A stretch of 14,392 bases of DNA from JBBTWG01 sp038062935. Its GTDB lineage: Bacteria > Patescibacteriota > Gracilibacteria > UBA1369 > UBA12463. Position 1 is the first letter of the stretch. Each line of letters begins with the position of its first letter. The stretch spans positions 1-14,392 of the forward strand of contig JBBTWG010000038.1 in NCBI GenBank assembly GCA_038062935.1, in the 5' to 3' direction. Shown piece after piece: positions 1 through 5,995 of the stretch. The position numbers were made by a program, and so were the translations under genes. Under the pieces are notes generated by a model. It made no database searches. It had not been told where the DNA came from and worked only from the letters and a program-made list of their open reading frames with translations.

Positions 1-145
1 ATTTGGATATTGGTGTTTTGGGAATCAGCTCTTTCGATGAAAGAGCGTCTTTTTCTTTGGTGTTGAAAAGGCGATTTTTGAGCCATGAACTTAATTTGTC
101 TCCTCCGGAGACTTTGTCCCCGTTGGGGATTCTATCTTCTGCCAT
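1..145 (-). CDS. Unidentified protein, N-terminal fragment (runs off left edge)
   Basis: An open frame of 48 codons starts with ATG at 145 and has no stop before the window edge. The visible N-terminus (MAEDRIPNGDKVSGG, then a more amphipathic SSWLKNRLF) is hydrophilic, rich in Lys, Asp and Ser, with no signal peptide and no recognisable motif. It is called a gene because a textbook leftward promoter lies at 225-253 and a second extended -10 at 167-175, both pointing into it. The opposite-strand open frame over the same bases has no such support. No Shine-Dalgarno is visible before the ATG. It is divergent from murD. Function is not recognisable from this fragment. Confidence 0.6.
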   Translation of the reverse strand, partial: MAEDRIPNGDKVSGGDKLSSWLKNRLFNTKEKDALSSKELIPKTPISK

Positions 146-166
146 AGTTTATTGTTTGTTGCACGT

Positions 167-175
167 ATTGTATCA
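167..175 (-). promoter_or_regulatory. Second candidate extended -10 for the leftward gene
   Basis: The minus strand reads TGATACAAT, an extended -10 with the same TGn form as other promoters in this window. It lies 21 nt before the ATG at 145, so transcription would start roughly 15 nt upstream of the start codon. No good -35 is seen. It could be an alternative to the stronger promoter at 225-253 or a chance match. Confidence 0.35.
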
Positions 176-224
176 GGGTTCTCTCTTGATTGGAATTTGG
201 AATGGAAAGTTTCTGAACATCTCT

Positions 225-253
225 ATTATATCATTTTTCTTTGATTTTATCAA
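225..253 (-). promoter_or_regulatory. Sigma70-type promoter for the leftward gene
   Basis: On the minus strand TTGATA (248-253) and TATAAT (225-230) are separated by exactly 17 bp (231-247), and the -10 is preceded by TGA, giving an extended -10. Transcription would start near 218 and leave a leader of about 70 nt before the ATG at 145. This is the best -35/-10 pair in the window and it lies back to back with the murD promoter. Confidence 0.7.
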
Positions 254-255
254 TC

Positions 256-264
256 TGGTATAGT
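256..264 (+). promoter_or_regulatory. Extended -10 promoter of murD (leaderless)
   Basis: TGGTATAGT forms an extended -10 with the hexamer at 259-264. No convincing -35 is seen, as is common for TGn promoters. The GTG at 272 follows after 7 nt, where transcription should begin, so the mRNA would be leaderless. The in-frame GTG at 263 overlaps the -10 itself and therefore cannot be the start if this promoter is used. Confidence 0.6.
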
Positions 265-271
265 GCCTTCC

Positions 272-1582
272 GTGCAAACGACTGACAACATTGCGATTCT
301 TGGCTACGGCGTAGAGGGGAGGGCGATGGCTCTCTACCTGCTCGATCATGGTTTTTCTCGAATTACTGTTTGTGATCAAAAACTGGATGTGGATTTGATG
401 GATGAATTTTCGGCAAGATTGGGTGAAGATTATCTCCAGGGATTGGAGGATTTCGATGTCGTTTTTCGCAGTCCTGGAATTTCGGTGAATGTTCCGGAAC
501 TCGCTGGTGTTCGTGCGATGGGAAAATTGACAAGTGTGACACAGTTTTTTCTGGAAAAATGTCCATGTCCGGTGATTGGTGTGACGGGGACGAAGGGAAA
601 GGGGACGACGTCGACGCTGCTTTTCCAGATGCTGCGCGGAGCTGGACGTGATGTGCATCTCGGAGGGAATATTGGCGAGCCGCCGGTGAATTTCCTCGAT
701 GAGCTTCGGAGCAAATCACTTGTGATTCTGGAGATGTCGAGTTTTCAATTGATGGATGTGTCGATCAGTCCGCATGTTGCGGTGGTGCTGAATGTGACGA
801 GCGAACATATGGATTATCATGCTTCGGTGGAAGAATATCGTGTTGCGAAAATGAATATCGCGCGGTTTCAGAAGGCGGAAAATTTCTTGATTTTGAATGC
901 TGATTATCCCTATGTGCAGCAATATTCTGGCAGTGAATTTTTGGCGAAGAAAATTTTTGTGAGTCGTGGATCAGAGCTTCCGTGTGGGCGCGATGAAGTG
1001 GGTTTGCTCGGGGAACATCACTTGGAAAATATTGCGGCTGCGATAGCGGTGGCGAAAATTTTTGATGTTCCGCGGGATGTGATCGCGCGCGTCGTGCGTG
1101 AATTCACGGGACTTCCTCATCGTTTGGAATTTGTCGATGAGCGTGCAGGTGTGCGATTTTATAATGATTCTTTCTCGACGATTCCGGAAACTTCGATTGC
1201 TGGATTTACGGCTTTTGCTCATGGAAAATCTGCTGGTCCGGTTTTCCTCCTGGCGGGTGGATCGGAAAAAAATTCTGACTACTCGGAGTGGGGAAAGGCT
1301 GTGAATGCTGATGCAAATTTGAAAAAAGTTTTCCTCGTGGGGCCGAGTGGGGAACGGATGGCACGGGAAATTTCACCGGGGCCTGATGATACGGCACGTT
1401 TCGAGATGGTGAAAAATTTGAAGGAGGGTTTTGAAAAAGCTTTTCGTGAAGCAGATATTATGGCTCACGCTGGTGAACGTCCTGTTGTCCTCCTCTCGCC
1501 GGGAGCAGCAAGTTTTAATGAGTTCAAGAATTACAAAGAGAGGGGTGAGGCGTTTCGAGCGTTGCTGGAATTTATCCGTTGA
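272..1582 (+). CDS. murD: UDP-N-acetylmuramoylalanine--D-glutamate ligase MurD
   Basis: Cytoplasmic ATP-dependent Mur ligase that adds D-glutamate to UDP-MurNAc-L-Ala in peptidoglycan precursor synthesis. The 436-residue length matches the family. Visible marks, numbered from GTG 272: an N-terminal Rossmann-like NIAILGYGVEG; the P-loop GVTGTKGKGTT (103-113); GNIGEP; the MurD signature EMSSFQL (154-160); LNVTSEHMD (173-181); HRLEF (283-287); NDS (298-300); and C-terminal LSPGAASFNEFKNYKERG (from 408). The E. coli protein has closely corresponding blocks, including SSFQLE and SPACASLDQFKNF. The P-loop carries KGKG where many homologs have NGK. GTG 272 is preferred over in-frame GTG 263 because it sits 7 nt after an extended -10. 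The 3' end overlaps the convergent flippase gene by 11 bp. No other mur gene is visible beside it. Confidence 0.95.
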   Translation: MQTTDNIAILGYGVEGRAMALYLLDHGFSRITVCDQKLDVDLMDEFSARLGEDYLQGLEDFDVVFRSPGISVNVPELAGVRAMGKLTSVTQFFLEKCPCPVIGVTGTKGKGTTSTLLFQMLRGAGRDVHLGGNIGEPPVNFLDELRSKSLVILEMSSFQLMDVSISPHVAVVLNVTSEHMDYHASVEEYRVAKMNIARFQKAENFLILNADYPYVQQYSGSEFLAKKIFVSRGSELPCGRDEVGLLGEHHLENIAAAIAVAKIFDVPRDVIARVVREFTGLPHRLEFVDERAGVRFYNDSFSTIPETSIAGFTAFAHGKSAGPVFLLAGGSEKNSDYSEWGKAVNADANLKKVFLVGPSGERMAREISPGPDDTARFEMVKNLKEGFEKAFREADIMAHAGERPVVLLSPGAASFNEFKNYKERGEAFRALLEFIR

Positions 1583-3113
1583 TTTCTTCTGGTGCTGCTT
1601 TTTTGAAAATCATCGCCATCACTTCGCTTGGCACGGCCCTGAAAAGCAAGAGGAGTCCGGTGTAAATTCCGGCGCCGAGAGGGATGAGGAGGAATAGATT
1701 TTTGTTCTGCATGAGGGCGAAAGTTGGATCGCGGAGGAAATAAATTATCACTCCCATGATGCCTGCGGCGACTATCGCTTTCGAAACATTTTTGAGACTG
1801 ATTGAAAAATTCAGATATTTTTTTGCAACGAGATAGCAGGCGATGGCGAGAAAAATTTCGGCGAAAATGCTGGTGATGGCGGCGCCGCGGGAAGCGTAGA
1901 GTGGAATCATGAAAGAATTGAGTCCGAGATTGATGAAAATTCCTCCGAGATTGAGGTAGAGCAGTTTTTTCTGTTCGTTGAGGGCGACGAGGAGAAAACT
2001 GAAAAGTGTTGTGAGGAAGGCAAAAAACATGGCGAAGAGAAGAATCTGAAAAATAATGTCGGAGCCGTAGAAATTTTCTGCGAGACGGGAAAGATATTTT
2101 GGTTCGCTGATAATTTTGATGACGGGATAGGCGACGACGACTCCACCAGCAACGGCGGGAAGAATTGCGAGCGCGAGGAAATCAAAAGCGTATTGGATAA
2201 TTCTCTGATGACGACCATCTTTTTTGCTTATGGATTCGGTCAAAACTGGCAACACGGAATTCATGAAATAAAGCGCGATAGTGACGGCTTCGGTCATGGC
2301 GCGGCCGGCGACGGCGTAGATTCCCACTTCCTCTGGACCTATCCAAAATCTGAGCAGGATCGTATTGGTGCGGAAATAGATGGTACTGAGAATCAATGCA
2401 ATCCCAAAAGGAATTGATTTTGCGAGAATTTTTTTACAAAAATCCCAGTCGAGTTGATAGCGAATGGTCGTGAGTTTTCTGGTGTAATAAAAAGTGAGGC
2501 CTATCATTGCGATGTTTCCGAGAACGCCTGCGAAGATGAGATGAAAAAAACCGGTGTGTGGATCCTGTGTGTAAGCGATGAGTGCGACGTATGCCATGTA
2601 CGCGACGGCAACGATACGTCCCAAAATCATGGCGTAGCTCGCCTCGTGCATTTTGAGATATTTCTGCAAAATGGTGGTGAGTGTGCCGTTGATGAGTGCC
2701 AGGAAAACGGTGAAAGCGCCGAGTGCGACGGCGATAATGAGCGCACCTTCCGAGAGTGCGTCGGGGCCGGTGCCGCGTGGTACAAAATTATTGGCGTAGA
2801 AGCTGGCAATAACCGCAACTCCCATTCCGAGAAATCCGACGATGGTGCGAATAGAAAGAACGTTGCCAAGAATTTTTGGAATTTGCGTTTCATCTTTTGA
2901 CATTTCACGGACCGAAATCGTGTAGAGTCCCAGATCTGCGAGGATGCCGAAAAGCGCGAGGAAGTCGTAAATATATGTGTACTCTCCATAGCGCGTCATG
3001 GAGAGATAATTCGTCAGAATTTTGAGTGTGACGATCGAAAGGAGCGCCATCACGAGTTTCCCGATGATTTGCGCTGCGGTGTTTCCCAAGATTTTGCGGG
3101 CGAGATCAGACAT
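1572..3113 (-). CDS. Polysaccharide/oligosaccharide flippase (MATE-MVF type membrane protein)
   Basis: A 513-residue, highly hydrophobic protein with about 14 predicted membrane segments by eye, the usual size and layout of the Wzx/RfbX-like polysaccharide biosynthesis family (MOP superfamily). The N-terminus (GNTAAQIIGKLVMALLSIV, then ILTNYLSMTRYGEYTYIYDF and the loop SVREMSKDE) is typical of these flippases, which move lipid-linked sugars across the membrane. MurJ, the lipid II flippase, is in the same superfamily, and adjacency to murD makes a cell-wall substrate possible, but no MurJ-specific feature was recognised. The substrate is therefore unknown. The start at 3113 lies 9 nt after an extended -10 (3123-3131), so it may be leaderless. 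It converges on murD with an 11-bp overlap and no room for a separate terminator. Confidence 0.85.
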   Translation of the reverse strand: MSDLARKILGNTAAQIIGKLVMALLSIVTLKILTNYLSMTRYGEYTYIYDFLALFGILADLGLYTISVREMSKDETQIPKILGNVLSIRTIVGFLGMGVAVIASFYANNFVPRGTGPDALSEGALIIAVALGAFTVFLALINGTLTTILQKYLKMHEASYAMILGRIVAVAYMAYVALIAYTQDPHTGFFHLIFAGVLGNIAMIGLTFYYTRKLTTIRYQLDWDFCKKILAKSIPFGIALILSTIYFRTNTILLRFWIGPEEVGIYAVAGRAMTEAVTIALYFMNSVLPVLTESISKKDGRHQRIIQYAFDFLALAILPAVAGGVVVAYPVIKIISEPKYLSRLAENFYGSDIIFQILLFAMFFAFLTTLFSFLLVALNEQKKLLYLNLGGIFINLGLNSFMIPLYASRGAAITSIFAEIFLAIACYLVAKKYLNFSISLKNVSKAIVAAGIMGVIIYFLRDPTFALMQNKNLFLLIPLGAGIYTGLLLLFRAVPSEVMAMIFKKAAPEEING

Positions 3114-3122
3114 GCGAGAGCG

Positions 3123-3131
3123 AGTATATCA
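3123..3131 (-). promoter_or_regulatory. Extended -10 promoter of the flippase gene
   Basis: The minus strand reads TGATATACT, with the -10 hexamer at 3123-3128, 9 nt before the ATG at 3113. No convincing -35 is visible. It abuts the oppositely oriented prfB -10 (3132-3140), so the two promoters are packed side by side and probably compete for polymerase. Confidence 0.5.
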
Positions 3132-3140
3132 TGCTACAAT
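3132..3140 (+). promoter_or_regulatory. Extended -10 promoter of prfB (leaderless)
   Basis: TGCTACAAT is an extended -10 (hexamer 3135-3140). Six nt separate it from the ATG at 3147, so transcription should start at or next to the A of the start codon. This placement decides the prfB start over in-frame ATG codons further upstream (from 3069), which would lie inside the divergent flippase gene. Confidence 0.6.
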
Positions 3141-3146
3141 CGTTCC

Positions 3147-4235
3147 ATGTACGAACTCAAACAGCCGCTGGAAGACCTGCGAAGACAGATTGTGACGGCT
3201 ATGAAATCGGTCGATCTGGAAACGAAAAGTGCGCAACTCGTGAAACTCGAAGCAGAGACGATGCAACCGGATTTCTGGAACGATCCGAATCGGGCGAAGA
3301 AAGTGAGTCAGGAGGCAAGTCATTTGCGAGATTTTGTCAGTGCGTGGAAAAGTGTTTCTGAAGACAGTGCGATGCTGGTGGAGCTCTTCCCAACGATTGA
3401 CGTTTCGAAAAATCCTGAGAGCGTGAAAGAATTTCAAGAGCTCTTCGATGATCTGGAAAAACGCTGGAAAGCGCTGGAGATTCAGACTTTTCTGAATGGG
3501 AAATATGATAAAAATAATGTGATTTTGTCGATTCATGCGGGAACTGGCGGGAAAGATGCGATGGATTTTGCGGAGATGCTTCTGCGTATGTATGTGCGTT
3601 ACGCGGAACGGAAAAATTTTCCTGTAGAAATTCTGGATCAATCTTTCGGAGAAGAAGTGGGTGTGAAAAGTGTGACGATTGCGATCAATGGTCTCTTCGC
3701 CTATGGCTCATTGAAGGGTGAAAATGGGGTTCATCGTCTCGTGAGACAGAGCCCTTTTAATTCTGGTCATAGTCGTGAGACTTCTTTTGCGCTGGTGGAA
3801 ATTTTGCCGGAATTGCCCGATCAAGAAGATTTGGAAATCAAACCGGAAGATTTGCGCATTGATTTGTATCACGCTTCTGGTGCAGGCGGACAGAATGTGA
3901 ATAAAACTGAATCTGCTGTGCGCATCACACATCTGGAGACGGGGCTTGTGGTGGCGTGTCAGAATGAACGAAGTCAATTGCAAAACAAAGAACACGCGAT
4001 GAAAATTCTCAAATCACGACTCGCGGATCTCATGGAAAAACAACAGGCGGCAACTCTGCACGAGTTGAAAGGCGGAAAAATCGAGGTCTCGTGGGGAAAT
4101 CAAATTCGTTCGTATGTTCTCCATCCCTACAAACTCGTGAAAGATCATCGGACGGATTATGAAGAAAAGGTTCCGGACAAAGTGCTGGATGGGGAGATCG
4201 ATGGGTTTATTGAAGCATATCTCAAAAAGAGCTAA
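3147..4235 (+). CDS. prfB: Peptide chain release factor 2 (RF2)
   Basis: Class I release factor that ends translation at UGA and UAA by triggering peptidyl-tRNA hydrolysis on the ribosome. The 362-residue product carries the RF2 codon-recognition tripeptide SPF (202-204, in RLVRQSPFNSG), where RF1 would have a PxT type, and the universal GGQ (247-249, in SGAGGQNVNKTESAVRITH) that reaches the peptidyl-transferase centre. Both lie within three residues of the E. coli positions (205-207 and 250-252). The N-terminal helical domain is full length and in a single frame: there is no in-frame UGA near codon 25, so the programmed frameshift that autoregulates many prfB genes is absent. It is followed by def after 12 nt, though def has its own promoter-like sequence. 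Confidence 0.95.
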   Translation: MYELKQPLEDLRRQIVTAMKSVDLETKSAQLVKLEAETMQPDFWNDPNRAKKVSQEASHLRDFVSAWKSVSEDSAMLVELFPTIDVSKNPESVKEFQELFDDLEKRWKALEIQTFLNGKYDKNNVILSIHAGTGGKDAMDFAEMLLRMYVRYAERKNFPVEILDQSFGEEVGVKSVTIAINGLFAYGSLKGENGVHRLVRQSPFNSGHSRETSFALVEILPELPDQEDLEIKPEDLRIDLYHASGAGGQNVNKTESAVRITHLETGLVVACQNERSQLQNKEHAMKILKSRLADLMEKQQAATLHELKGGKIEVSWGNQIRSYVLHPYKLVKDHRTDYEEKVPDKVLDGEIDGFIEAYLKKS

Positions 4236-4238
4236 AAT
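4210..4238 (+). promoter_or_regulatory. Promoter of def inside the 3' end of prfB
   Basis: TTGAAG (4210-4215) and TAAAAT (4233-4238) are separated by exactly 17 bp. The -10 begins on the prfB stop codon. The def ATG at 4248 follows 9 nt after the -10, again consistent with a leaderless or nearly leaderless transcript. Cotranscription with prfB is also possible. Confidence 0.5.
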
Positions 4239-4247
4239 ATTGGCCGT

Positions 4248-4748
4248 ATGAAAAAGAAACGCCTTGGCATACATATTCCGATCACGAGTGGACTTGATAA
4301 TTCAATCCTTCGCGAGGTTTCGAAACCGGTGAAAAAAGTCGATGAAGCACTCGTCGAATTGATCGCAGATATGCATGTGACGATGAAAAAAGAGCAGGGG
4401 ATTGGGATTGCAGCACCACAGGTTGGTGTGAATTTACGGCTTGCTCTTGCGAAACTTAATCCTTCGGCGAAGAAGCCTAATATCATTGTGATGATCAATC
4501 CGGAGATTACGAAACGTTCGATGCGTGAACAGACAGATCAGGAGGGATGCCTCAGTCTACGTGAGATGTGGGGGAGTGTGGCACGGTCGGAGAGTCTGAC
4601 GGTGACGTACCGCGATGCGGACTGGGAAGAAATGACATTGGATTTACATGGCTTGAATGCCCGGATTATTCAGCATGAAGTGGATCATTTGGATGGGATT
4701 TTGTTTTGGGATCGGGTGAAGGAGAAGCCGGAGGCTGAAAAGCTCTGA
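4248..4748 (+). CDS. def: Peptide deformylase
   Basis: Metalloenzyme that removes the N-formyl group from nascent proteins at the ribosome exit. All three family motifs are present in the 166-residue product: GIGIAAPQ (51-58, motif 1), EGCLS with the metal ligand Cys101 (motif 2), and QHEVDH (142-147) giving metal ligands His143 and His147 and catalytic Glu144 (motif 3). Length is normal for the family. The start at 4248 fits the upstream -10; no Shine-Dalgarno is visible. It follows prfB by 12 nt, so two translation genes are grouped. A 37-bp inverted-repeat element begins 14 nt after its stop and may act as its terminator. Confidence 0.95.
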   Translation: MKKKRLGIHIPITSGLDNSILREVSKPVKKVDEALVELIADMHVTMKKEQGIGIAAPQVGVNLRLALAKLNPSAKKPNIIVMINPEITKRSMREQTDQEGCLSLREMWGSVARSESLTVTYRDADWEEMTLDLHGLNARIIQHEVDHLDGILFWDRVKEKPEAEKL

Positions 4749-4762
4749 GGCCGAGTGTACCG

Positions 4763-4926
4763 CCAAAAAGAGAGGGTGGGGATTTTCTTTGCAAACGGCC
4801 GGAAATTTTCCCCTGCGAGGAAAATTTCCTAAGTGCTCGCGACTCGCTCTTCCGCAAAGCGGAATCCATGCCCGCTCGTACTCGCAGTTGCCGTTTGCAA
4901 AGAAAATCCCCACCCTCTCTTTTTGG
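4763..4926. repeat. 164-bp element with perfect 37-bp terminal inverted repeats
   Basis: Bases 4763-4799 and 4890-4926 are exact reverse complements over 37 bp, starting CCAAAAAGAGAGGG and ending CCCTCTCTTTTTGG. The 90-base centre (4800-4889) holds two further hairpins: an 11-bp stem (4801-4811 with 4819-4829, GGAAATTTTCC and its complement, 7-nt loop) and a 6-bp stem (TTCCGC 4850-4855 with GCGGAA 4859-4864, AAA loop). The second is flanked by near-identical direct repeats, GCTCGCGACTCGC and GCTCGTACTCGC. No open frame of note lies inside and no target-site duplication is obvious. It could be a MITE-like or REP-like element, or a strong bidirectional terminator after def, since the outer arms end in A- and T-runs. 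Only one copy is in the window. Confidence 0.85.
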
Positions 4927-5019
4927 AAGAACTTGAGTTTCTGAACTTTCCTCCTCGGCTACTCCTTTCTGATTTCCAAAACTGCCCTCCTATCTGGTCT
5001 TTTCTTTGAAGCTGTTTTG

Positions 5020-5028
5020 TGATATAAT
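5020..5028 (+). promoter_or_regulatory. Extended -10 promoter of the 5037 operon
   Basis: TGATATAAT is a perfect extended -10 (hexamer 5023-5028). The ATG at 5037 follows after 8 nt, so the transcript is probably leaderless. No good -35 is visible at 17 bp. The promoter lies 94 bp after the inverted-repeat element, consistent with that element separating it from def transcription. Confidence 0.65.
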
Positions 5029-5036
5029 GCCCTGAT

Positions 5037-5987
5037 ATGTTTCTTTTTTCATGTCATTCTCGGTCGGTGGATTTTTTTCGCGCGAAGCGATTGGCTCTTT
5101 TGAACACTGGAAATCCTCTGGAAAATCCGAATCGGGCTGGACTTGCTGTGAGTGAAGGACCTGATCCTCTTGCGAATTTCAAGGACAAGCCAGAGAAGAT
5201 TGATTCTGAAAAAAGTTTGCAGGATTTCGAAAAAGCTTTGAGTGAAAAAGAGAATGTTCTCACCAAGCGGTATGAAAAATATCCTCAGTATGTCGAAAAA
5301 GTGCATGCTTTTTTTCGTGAGCAGCGGGAAGAATTAGAAAGAGTTCATGAAAAACTCTCGGCTCTCCAGGCTCAATACGAAGGCAAGAGACAAGAATTAG
5401 GCAAGCCTGTTTCTGACCTTTTGAAGCCGTTTATCGATACTACGATGGAATCTACAACCACATTGGAAAAAGGGATTGATGGATCGATTGAGGATCTCCA
5501 TCAGTCTATTGCTGACGCGATTGCGAGTGCGGCTGAAGAAGTTTCCAAAAACCCTACTCTCGCGGAGAGTGGTGTCTGCGAACAATATTCGGATGCAGTG
5601 AAAAAATTGGCGATGAAGAAACTGCCCGGGAATAGCAAAGAACTTGTTTTAAACTGGCAAGAACCTCTTGCAGATGGGCCTACGAATGCGCTTCGTGGGA
5701 CACTCGTTTCGGCACTTACTCCTGAATCTCTCAACGCTGCGGGCGTGCAGCCAGGAATGGTTTTCTATGTTGCCAATGCGGGTCAGTACAATTTGAAAAT
5801 GAGCGGTGTGATTCCAAAAATAAATGAGACAGATCGTCACTGGTTTACGGCTCTCGACAATGGACTTTTCGCTGACAATCTTGGGACGAAACCGAGGTCA
5901 CTCAAAGAAATTCAGGGAAGTGTGGGTGATCGTACTGTTCTCAATATTCATGATCCTTATCAATCAATTCGTGGTGTTGCTGCGTAA
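5037..5987 (+). CDS. Uncharacterised coiled-coil protein with possible NlpC/P60-CHAP-like C-terminal domain
   Basis: A 316-residue protein not recognised as a named family. Residues about 56-125 are strongly charged and heptad-like, a probable coiled coil. Residues about 125-175 remain helical. The C-terminal ~140 residues contain an isolated Cys181 at the start of a helix (ESGVCEQYSDAVKKLA), a PGMVFYVAN strand, and RHWFTALDNGLFADNLG with His268. The order Cys-helix, PGxVxF strand, His-strand-xNG resembles the NlpC/P60-CHAP papain-like fold used by cell-wall amidases. This is inference from pattern only; the Cys-His spacing (87) is on the long side and activity is unproven. The start (MFLFSCHSRS) is mildly hydrophobic but not a convincing signal peptide; ATG 5037 is chosen because it follows the -10 by 8 nt. 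The next gene starts 8 nt after its stop, so the two are likely cotranscribed. Confidence 0.6.
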   Translation: MFLFSCHSRSVDFFRAKRLALLNTGNPLENPNRAGLAVSEGPDPLANFKDKPEKIDSEKSLQDFEKALSEKENVLTKRYEKYPQYVEKVHAFFREQREELERVHEKLSALQAQYEGKRQELGKPVSDLLKPFIDTTMESTTTLEKGIDGSIEDLHQSIADAIASAAEEVSKNPTLAESGVCEQYSDAVKKLAMKKLPGNSKELVLNWQEPLADGPTNALRGTLVSALTPESLNAAGVQPGMVFYVANAGQYNLKMSGVIPKINETDRHWFTALDNGLFADNLGTKPRSLKEIQGSVGDRTVLNIHDPYQSIRGVAA

Positions 5988-5995
5988 ATTTTTTT

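Noticed and set aside
3..263. An 86-codon plus-strand frame at the left edge
   Set aside because: It covers the leftward promoter and the N-terminus of the leftward gene, has no promoter of its own visible, and its sequence shows no family features.
263..271. GTG at 263 as the murD start
   Set aside because: It overlaps the TATAGT -10 hexamer; GTG 272 lies at the distance seen for the other leaderless starts.
3147..3230. Programmed +1 frameshift in prfB
   Set aside because: The frame is continuous from ATG 3147 and no CTTTGA-type site is found near codon 25.
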